From assembly GCA_030694835.1 (NCBI GenBank), contig JAUYUF010000259.1, positions 1-6,691 on the forward strand: a stretch of 6,691 bases of DNA. The letters run 5' to 3'. The notes beneath the pieces were generated by a model. The model searched no databases and was not told where the DNA came from. It was given only the letters and a program-made list of their open reading frames with translations. Positions 1 through 5,563 of the stretch are shown one piece after another; the stretch's first letter is position 1; each line of letters starts with the position of its first letter. The DNA is from Flavobacteriaceae bacterium (GTDB taxonomy: Bacteria; Bacteroidota; Bacteroidia; Flavobacteriales; Flavobacteriaceae). A program made the position numbers and the translations under genes.

Positions 1-8
1 TAAATTGT

Positions 9-419
9 TTATGAGTTAGGTAATGGATCACCAACTTTTAAATCACAACGATGGTAAGGTTGTCCATGTGCCGGATTAGTAGCTGGTTTTACTCCAGTAT
101 TATTGTTTGGAGTTTGAGAAGTATTAGTATTGTTAGTAGGAGTTTGTGGTGTTGAATTTAATAGTGAACTCGGGGTAGGGAGCGAATTTAATGGAGCACC
201 TACTGCAATATCGCAACGATGATTTGGTTGTCCATGTGCTGGATTTAATGCAACAACTTCTTTTTCAGTATCTGTCTTTACTGGTTGTAAGGAGTTAGTA
301 TAATTTATCGATTGAGTTTCAGTAACTGAAGATTTTTCAGTTGTAGTAACTTCTTTTTTACAAGAAAATAATAATATAGAAGAAACCAAAAGTAATCCTA
401 GAAATGATGATGTTTTCAT
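9..419 (-). CDS. Small lipoprotein with two NPAHGQPxHRCD motifs, function unknown
   Basis: Predicted 136-residue lipoprotein. I start it at the ATG at 417-419 because this places a type II signal peptide at the N-terminus: basic MK, a hydrophobic stretch at about residues 6-18, and lipobox LLFSC with the lipidated Cys at residue 20, followed by KKE. The ORF is open up to an ATG at 501-503, but that start would bury the signal and overlap recX. After a Thr/Ser/Glu-rich tether (about 21-58) come two copies of a motif, NPAHGQPNHRCDIAVGAPL at 59-77 and NPAHGQPYHRCDLKVGDPL at 115-133. A linker of Pro, Thr, Asn, Gln and Ser separates them, and the second copy ends the protein. Apart from the lipidated Cys, each copy supplies the only Cys and two His, so metal binding or a disulfide is conceivable but is only inference. 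From memory, similar HGQPxHRCD motifs recur in uncharacterised Bacteroidota proteins. I cannot assign a function. The gene probably has its own promoter at 443-450. Confidence 0.82.
   Translation of the reverse strand: MKTSSFLGLLLVSSILLFSCKKEVTTTEKSSVTETQSINYTNSLQPVKTDTEKEVVALNPAHGQPNHRCDIAVGAPLNSLPTPSSLLNSTPQTPTNNTNTSQTPNNNTGVKPATNPAHGQPYHRCDLKVGDPLPNS
12..77 (-). repeat. C-terminal copy of the HGQPxHRCD motif
   Basis: Encodes residues 115-136 of the lipoprotein, starting NPAHGQPYHRCD and ending at the stop codon. The 36 bases at 42-77 match 210-245 at 31 of 36 positions. Three of the five differences are synonymous and the other two together make the single amino-acid change, Asn to Tyr. 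Confidence 0.85.
183..245 (-). repeat. First copy of the HGQPxHRCD motif
   Basis: Encodes residues 59-79 of the lipoprotein, starting NPAHGQPNHRCD and continuing IAVGAPLNS. It lies 168 bases from the second copy (start to start). The segments between and before the copies are low-complexity and do not resemble each other, so the similarity is confined to the motif. Confidence 0.85.
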
Positions 420-441
420 ATTAAAAATAATTTTAAGTAAA

Positions 442-460
442 TCAAATATACAATATTTGA
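442..460. repeat. Perfect inverted repeat overlapping the putative promoter
   Basis: TCAAATAT, three bases (ACA), then ATATTTGA: two perfect 8-base arms forming a 19-base dyad. It covers the whole TATATTTG element apart from sharing the central spacer. The symmetry and position fit a repressor or activator binding site for a dimeric regulator, but AT-rich DNA makes short dyads common and no regulator is visible in the window. Confidence 0.4.
443..450 (-). promoter_or_regulatory. Putative -7 promoter element for the lipoprotein gene
   Basis: Reads TATATTTG on the minus strand, a full match to the Bacteroidota -7 consensus TAnnTTTG. It sits 23 bases before the ATG at 419, which would give a short leader. 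I see no good -33 TTTG at the expected distance (only TTAG-like sequence near 474-478). In DNA this AT-rich such a match can arise by chance, so the call is moderate. Position between a hairpin after recX and a new start codon favours it. Confidence 0.4.
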
Positions 461-478
461 AATTACTAATACCTAATA

Positions 479-513
479 ATAAAGAAAGGTGAATCTTACT
501 CATCTTTCTTTAT
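479..513 (-). terminator. Hairpin across the recX stop codon, possible terminator
   Basis: Arms 479-492 and 500-513 pair over 14 positions with one mismatch (489 against 503) around a 7-base loop. In the transcript the 5' arm holds the last recX codons (Lys-Lys-Asp-Glu) and the stop codon lies in the loop region. Only three pairs are G-C and no run of U follows, although the 3' arm and the next bases are U-rich. It could be a weak intrinsic terminator or a 3'-end stabilising structure for the efflux-recX mRNA. The folding is read by eye and no free energy was computed. Confidence 0.4.
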
Positions 514-975
514 ATCATTCCAAACATTTTCTATTAATGGAAATTCGAATCCTTTTTGGATTAAGTAATCAACCACTTTTTTTTTATGTTTCCAAGAATC
601 ATTTTCTCTGATTAAATTTGATTTTTTTTCAATTTCCTTTAAAAGAATTGCTAAATAATCATCTTCATCAATTTCTTTTAATCCTGATATGATATTGTAT
701 TGAGATATATTTCTTAGTTGTAATTCTGCTTTTATTTTATTTCTTCCCCAATGTTTGATGTTAAATTTTCCGCGGGAAAAACTTTTAGCAAAGCGTTCTT
801 CATTTAAATAATTATGTGCCATTAAATGCAAAATGATTCGTTCTTTAGCTTCTTTAATCATTCCGTATTCAAATAACTTTTGCTCCACTTCAGCATGACA
901 TCTTTCTTGATAACTGCAATATCGTTCCAAGAGCAATAGCGCCTCATCAACAGTATATGATTTTGAATTTCTCAA
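496..975 (-). CDS. recX: RecX family regulatory protein
   Basis: RecX binds RecA-DNA filaments in the cytoplasm and modulates, usually limits, RecA recombinase and coprotease activity. The 159-residue product is close to the E. coli length of about 166. It shows the all-helical three-repeat layout: repeat 1 at about 9-50 (EALLLLERYCSYQERCHAEV), repeat 2 at about 52-100 with the hallmark YLNEERFAKSF..RGK and WGRNKIKAEL, and repeat 3 at about 106-155 (KKKVVDYLIQKGF). The start is TTG at 973-975. The first in-frame ATG is residue 39, which would delete repeat 1, and upstream the frame meets the permease stop after three codons. The gene begins 9 bases after the RND permease stop, so it is probably the last gene of the efflux operon. 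No recA or lexA gene is in the window. Family assignment is firm; the precise start is likely but unproven. Confidence 0.93.
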   Translation of the reverse strand: MRNSKSYTVDEALLLLERYCSYQERCHAEVEQKLFEYGMIKEAKERIILHLMAHNYLNEERFAKSFSRGKFNIKHWGRNKIKAELQLRNISQYNIISGLKEIDEDDYLAILLKEIEKKSNLIRENDSWKHKKKVVDYLIQKGFEFPLIENVWNDIKKDE

Positions 976-984
976 TTTTTGAAA

Positions 985-3900
985 TTAGGTTAACTTCATT
1001 TTTAATTTCATTTTTCCTAGTAAATAATACATTACCGGTACTATAATTAAAGTTAAGAAAGTAGCAAAAGTTAAACCGAAAATAATGGTCCATGACATGG
1101 GTCCCCAAAAAGCAACGTTTTCTCCACCGATATAAAATTGTGGGTCAAATTCTGTAAACAAGGTCATAAAATTAATATTGATTCCTAGAGCTAATGGAAT
1201 TAATCCTAAAACAGTAGTTATGGCAGTCAATAAAACCGGGCGCAACCTTGTTTTTCCGCCTTCAACTATACTTTCATAAACTATATTAATAGGTGTTAGA
1301 TCATCATCTTGAATATTATTTTCAATCCGTTTTCTCAATATAACTAGGTTGGTATAATCAATTAAAACAATGGCGTTGTTAACAACAATTCCAGCTAATG
1401 AAATAATACCAATCATGGTCATAATAATGATAAAATCCATCCTAAAAATAATTAATCCTAATAGTACTCCAATTAAACTTAACATTACCGAAATAGAAAT
1501 AATAATAGGAGTAGAGGTTGAATTAAATTGCCCGACTAAAATTAAGAAAATCAAAAATAATGCAATCATTAAAGCTTTGCTCAAGAAAGACATTTCTTCA
1601 GCTTGTTTTTCTTGTTCTCCTGTAAATGAAACCGTTACTTGATCTGGTAAATCTAGACGTTCCATTGTATGTTTAATGTTATTATTGACTTCTGTAGGGT
1701 TATATCCTTCTAAAACATTAGATGAAATAGTAATAACCCTTTTTAAATCTTTTCTTTTTACAGCACTGAAAGTAGTTGATGATTCTATTTGAGCTAAAGA
1801 TGAAATAGGAACTTGAACAATTTTACCATTAGATTGATTTCTAAAAGTAATTTTTTGATCCATTAAAGCGGTTCTATTATAGCGATAATCATCATTTAAT
1901 CGAATATTGATTGGATAATCATCTTCTCCTTCTTTATAAGTTGATACTTCTTTTCCAAATAAAGCAGTTCTCATAACATCACCAATTTGTCCTGTAGAAA
2001 TATTTAAACTTCTTGCTTTTTGACGGTCAATGATAATAGGTAACTCTGGTTTTCCTTGTTCTACGTCCAATTTTAATTCTTCAATTCCAGCAATATGTGT
2101 ATCATTTAAAAAGGTTTTTATTTTCTCAGCAGATTGTATTAGTAAATCAAAATCTTCCCCCGCAACTTCTATGTTAATGGCAGCCCCAGTTGGTGGACCA
2201 TCCTGTGGTTTATCAACGGTTATATGTACACCAGGATAATCTTGAAGTAAATTCCTAATATCGACCAATATATCGTTAGTTTCAATTCCTCTTCGGTCTT
2301 GAAATTTGACAAAATCTACTGTAATTCTAGCTTTGTGAGGTGTGTTTCCAGAAATCTCTCCTCTATTTGGATCTGAAGTTCCTTCGCCAACTTGACCAAT
2401 AACCGATTTTACCAAAAAATTATTACCACCATCTTCGTACTTTTTTAAATAATTCTGAACACGATTTTCAATATCGATTGAAAGTAAATTGGTAGTTTCT
2501 ATATCAGTTCCAATAGGATATTCTACATAAATATAAGCTTGTCTTGGAGATGTTTCTGGAAAGAATAATACTTTTGGAGGAAATAATCCGAAAAGAATAA
2601 TACTTAAAACCAACAAACCAATTGTGCCAAAGAAGAATTTTTTAGCATTGTTTTCTTTTAATGCAAATTTTAAATTAAGTTCATAAAGTGATTCTAATTT
2701 TGGTAAAAATTTATACTGAAACCACTCTGTTGCTGGAGATAATATTCTATTATTAATGATTCTGATCAATCCATAAAGAGCAATTAGCAATCCAACAGCA
2801 ATTAATAATTTTATTTTAATAGAAACTCCTATAATTACAAGTATAATGCCAACAACAATTGTTATAAGACTTGACCTTAAAAGCTTCTTAAAATTAATTT
2901 CATCTTCTTTAATTTTCATATAAACTGATGTCAAAACCGGATTGATGAATAGTGCTACAAATAAAGAAGATCCCAAAACGATAATCAGAGTAATAGGAAG
3001 GTATTTCATAAACTCTCCCATCATTCCTGGCCATACTGCTAAAGGTAAAAAAGCGGCTAAAGTTGTTGCGGTTGATGCGATTATTGGCATTGCTACTTCT
3101 CCGACACCATATTTAGCAGCATCTATTTTAGAGTAACCTTCATCCATTAATCGATAAATATTTTCAACTACAACAATTCCGTTATCTACTAACATTCCTA
3201 ATGCTAAAACTAAGGCGAATAGCACCATCATATTAAGTGTTACTCCCATTGAATTCAATACAATGAAAGAAAGCAACATGGAAAGCGGAATGGCAACTCC
3301 AACAAAAAGTGCATTTCGCAATCCTAAGAAAAATAATAAAACTAAAACTACTAGAATTACCCCTAAAACAATTGAGTTTTCCAAATCGGCAACCTGTGTT
3401 TTGGTATCAATAGACATATCATTCGTTTTAGAAATGAATAAGTTTTTAGGAAAAACTTTTGCTTTTGCATGATTAATAATTACATCAATTTTTTCAGATG
3501 CATTGATCAAATTTTCTCCACCTCGTTTTTTAACATCTAACATCACTACAGATTTCGAAAACTCTCGAGCATAACTTACTTTTTCTTGCTCTTTAAAAGA
3601 AATAGTGGCGATATCACGTAAATAAACAATATTGTTATTTTCTTGTTTAACAATAATATTATTGATGTCATTTACAGATGAAAATTCTCCAATAATTCTT
3701 AAATTTTTACGAATTCCGTTTTCCAAAATATCGCCACCAGAAATGGTCATGTTTTCATATTGAATAGCTGAAGCAATATCATCAAAACTGATTTTAGACA
3801 ATTCCATTTTGTATAAATCAACACTAATTTCCACTTCCTTATCTTGAACTCCACGGATATCAACATTGGTAATTTCTGGTAATTCTTCAATTTTATCTTC

Positions 3901-4410
3901 CAAATACTCTGCGTATTCTTTTAATTTTTCTAAAGGATAATCACCTGAAAGATTGATATTCATGATGGGTGCTATTTCAGCAAAATTCAACTCTTGTACA
4001 TGTGGATCAGCAGGTAAATCTTTAGGAAAATCTTTATCAGACATGGCAGCATCAACCTTATCTTTCACTTTTCTAAGCGCCTCAGTTGGTGTAATGCTAA
4101 AATCAAATTCAATCTGAATTGTTGAAAATCCTTCAGTAGAAGTAGATTTTATTACATCTATACCAGAAATACCGTTAATTTCTTTTTCTAGCGGTCGAGT
4201 AACTAGTTTTTCAATATCTAAGGCAGAGTTTCCAGGATATACTGTTGTAACAAAAATTTGTGGAACTACAATTTCGGGAAATGCTTCACGAGGCATACTT
4301 ATATATGAAATTATTCCAGCAATAAATATGATAAACATCGTTACAAAAACAGTCATTTTGTTATAAACTGCCCAAGTAGAAAGGCTGAATTCTTTATTAA
4401 TTCGATTCAT
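985..4410 (-). CDS. RND efflux transporter permease subunit (HAE-1/AcrB-like)
   Basis: Inner-membrane proton-driven pump protein of 1,141 residues (AcrB has about 1,049). Domain order fits the RND fold: TM1 about 17-38, first porter/docking region 40-340 (VYPGNSALDIEKLVTRPLE at 57-75), TM2-TM6 about 344-497, TM7 about 591-611, second porter/docking region 615-940, TM8-TM12 about 943-1131. Two further hydrophobic segments (about 512-530 and 532-551) lie between TM6 and the amphipathic helix before TM7, where AcrB has none. Proton-relay positions read D409-N410 in TM4, N1011 in TM10, and R1055 and T1062 in TM11, against AcrB Asp-Asp, Lys, Arg and Thr. The VDNGIVVVEN and VNNAIVLIDY segments resemble SwrC-like and Bacteroidota pumps. 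The gene starts at the ATG 4408-4410, 12 bases after the adaptor stop. Substrate cannot be told from sequence; I see no sign of a metal-specific HME pump, and drugs, detergents or lipids are possibilities. Confidence 0.96.
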   Translation of the reverse strand: MNRINKEFSLSTWAVYNKMTVFVTMFIIFIAGIISYISMPREAFPEIVVPQIFVTTVYPGNSALDIEKLVTRPLEKEINGISGIDVIKSTSTEGFSTIQIEFDFSITPTEALRKVKDKVDAAMSDKDFPKDLPADPHVQELNFAEIAPIMNINLSGDYPLEKLKEYAEYLEDKIEELPEITNVDIRGVQDKEVEISVDLYKMELSKISFDDIASAIQYENMTISGGDILENGIRKNLRIIGEFSSVNDINNIIVKQENNNIVYLRDIATISFKEQEKVSYAREFSKSVVMLDVKKRGGENLINASEKIDVIINHAKAKVFPKNLFISKTNDMSIDTKTQVADLENSIVLGVILVVLVLLFFLGLRNALFVGVAIPLSMLLSFIVLNSMGVTLNMMVLFALVLALGMLVDNGIVVVENIYRLMDEGYSKIDAAKYGVGEVAMPIIASTATTLAAFLPLAVWPGMMGEFMKYLPITLIIVLGSSLFVALFINPVLTSVYMKIKEDEINFKKLLRSSLITIVVGIILVIIGVSIKIKLLIAVGLLIALYGLIRIINNRILSPATEWFQYKFLPKLESLYELNLKFALKENNAKKFFFGTIGLLVLSIILFGLFPPKVLFFPETSPRQAYIYVEYPIGTDIETTNLLSIDIENRVQNYLKKYEDGGNNFLVKSVIGQVGEGTSDPNRGEISGNTPHKARITVDFVKFQDRRGIETNDILVDIRNLLQDYPGVHITVDKPQDGPPTGAAINIEVAGEDFDLLIQSAEKIKTFLNDTHIAGIEELKLDVEQGKPELPIIIDRQKARSLNISTGQIGDVMRTALFGKEVSTYKEGEDDYPINIRLNDDYRYNRTALMDQKITFRNQSNGKIVQVPISSLAQIESSTTFSAVKRKDLKRVITISSNVLEGYNPTEVNNNIKHTMERLDLPDQVTVSFTGEQEKQAEEMSFLSKALMIALFLIFLILVGQFNSTSTPIIISISVMLSLIGVLLGLIIFRMDFIIIMTMIGIISLAGIVVNNAIVLIDYTNLVILRKRIENNIQDDDLTPINIVYESIVEGGKTRLRPVLLTAITTVLGLIPLALGININFMTLFTEFDPQFYIGGENVAFWGPMSWTIIFGLTFATFLTLIIVPVMYYLLGKMKLKMKLT

Positions 4411-4422
4411 TTCTTGATGGTT

Positions 4423-5562
4423 TTATTCTGATTTGATAGATATTAAATTACCTTCATTTACAGTTCTTGAACCTTTGTCAATCACTAATTCATTTTCTTG
4501 TAATTCATCCCCAATTAATACTTCGTTATTATAGGTAGAGCGCACAGTAACAATTTTTTTAATAACGGTTGTTTTGTTGTTTTCAGTAACTGCAACATAT
4601 ACATAATTTTTTCCTTCTTTATCTTTTTGGATAACTTGAAGCGGTAAAACAATTCCATCACTTTCAAAATTATTGATGTTTATATTTGCAAATAGGTTAG
4701 GTTTTAATGCTTTTTCGTTACTTGGTAAATCAATTCTAACTTTAAAACTTCTGTTTTCTGGATTGATAAAGTTTCCGACCGTTGTGATTTTTGAAGTCAT
4801 TTCTTTATTAATAGATGAAAAAATAATTTGAACTGGAGTTCCCTTTTTAACATCTACTAAATGTGATTCAGTAACATCAGCCTCTAAATAAAGAGAATTA
4901 AGATTAACTAATCTAATGATTGGATATTGAGAACTTGCCAATTCACCAATTTTTGGAAATATATAATCTATAACACCGTCAAAAGGTGCAGTAATTCTCA
5001 TTTTTTGAGCTTGAACTTGTAATGATTTAATCGATTTCTCAAGACTTTCTTTTTGATTTTTTGCTTGTAAAAATTGCATTTCAGAACCAATTTGTTGTTT
5101 CCATAGTCGTTCCTGACGTTCAAATGCTGTAGTAGCTAACTCTAATCGAGTTTTAAGTTCATCAATTGAAGTGTTTACCGTGCTAGCATCAAGCTGAATT
5201 AATACTTGACCTTTTGAAACATGTTGTCCTTCTTTTACAAAAATGTGAGTAATTATTCCACTCATTTCAGGTCTTATTTCAACATTTTTTTCAGCCTTAA
5301 CACTTCCATAAACTTCAATAAAATGTTTGAAATTCTTGGATGTGGCTTTTATTACGGTAACTATTTGATAATCTTGATTTTCGGTTTGTGTACTTAATTG
5401 TTCGTCTACTAACTTTAATTCAGCAGTTAAACTATCTAATTGTTTTGTTATTTGTTCTTTTTTATCCTTAAGATTTTCTGATGAAGTATTCGATTTTTTA
5501 TCAGTAGAATTACATGACCACATTAGAGTGACTATGATAATTAAGATTCCTAGATTTCTCAT
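4423..5562 (-). CDS. RND efflux periplasmic adaptor subunit (membrane fusion lipoprotein)
   Basis: Links the permease to the outer-membrane channel. The 379-residue protein starts at ATG 5560-5562 with a lipoprotein signal (hydrophobic residues 4-15, lipobox MWSC, Cys17), so it is probably anchored in the inner membrane. Next comes a short heptad segment at about 31-58 (hydrophobic residues at 38, 42, 45, 49, 52, 56). The first half of the lipoyl domain is at about 90-125 (GIITHIFVKEGQHVSKGQVL), followed by an alpha-helical hairpin at about 128-187, the second lipoyl half at 188-222 (TAPFDGVID), a beta-barrel at about 225-298 and a membrane-proximal domain at about 300-379. At the hairpin tip, R149, L153 and S160 make the R-x3-L-x6-S motif that contacts TolC in AcrA-type adaptors. 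It starts one base after the TolC-family gene stop and ends 12 bases before the permease start, so the three are surely co-transcribed. Confidence 0.95.
   Translation of the reverse strand: MRNLGILIIIVTLMWSCNSTDKKSNTSSENLKDKKEQITKQLDSLTAELKLVDEQLSTQTENQDYQIVTVIKATSKNFKHFIEVYGSVKAEKNVEIRPEMSGIITHIFVKEGQHVSKGQVLIQLDASTVNTSIDELKTRLELATTAFERQERLWKQQIGSEMQFLQAKNQKESLEKSIKSLQVQAQKMRITAPFDGVIDYIFPKIGELASSQYPIIRLVNLNSLYLEADVTESHLVDVKKGTPVQIIFSSINKEMTSKITTVGNFINPENRSFKVRIDLPSNEKALKPNLFANININNFESDGIVLPLQVIQKDKEGKNYVYVAVTENNKTTVIKKIVTVRSTYNNEVLIGDELQENELVIDKGSRTVNEGNLISIKSE
5083..5118 (-). other. TolC-docking RLS motif in the adaptor hairpin tip
   Basis: Encodes adaptor residues 149-160, RQERLWKQQIGS. 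R149, L153 and S160 have the exact R-x3-L-x6-S spacing known from AcrA and MacA hairpin tips, where these residues meet the TolC periplasmic end. The motif sits at the turn of the helical hairpin, as expected. Confidence 0.75.
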
Positions 5563-5563
5563 A

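Noticed and set aside
9..419. Reading the Pro/Thr/Asn-rich linker and the two motifs as a larger tandem-repeat array.
   Set aside because: Only the two motif copies match; the intervening linker has no repeat unit and is better described as low complexity.
420..503. N-terminal extension of the lipoprotein ORF starting at the ATG 501-503, overlapping recX.
   Set aside because: It would put 28 residues before a clear type II signal peptide and overlap the recX stop. The start at 417-419 gives a normal lipoprotein.
1370..1642. Plus-strand ORF of 90 codons inside the permease gene.
   Set aside because: It is antisense to conserved transmembrane and porter sequence, with composition expected of a shadow frame and no recognisable domain.
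2030..2239. Plus-strand ORF of 69 codons inside the permease gene.
   Set aside because: Shadow of the second porter region on the opposite strand; no domain or initiation signal.
2942..3472. Two plus-strand ORFs (2942-3136 and 3263-3472) inside the permease gene.
   Set aside because: Both mirror the conserved TM2-TM6 region in another frame and have no support of their own.
985..4410. Possibility that the permease is a heavy-metal (CusA/CzcA-type) RND pump.
   Set aside because: The TM4 and TM10 motifs (VDNGIVVVEN, VNNAIVLIDY) resemble HAE-1/SwrC-like pumps, and no metal-handling gene or Met/His-rich adaptor tail is present.
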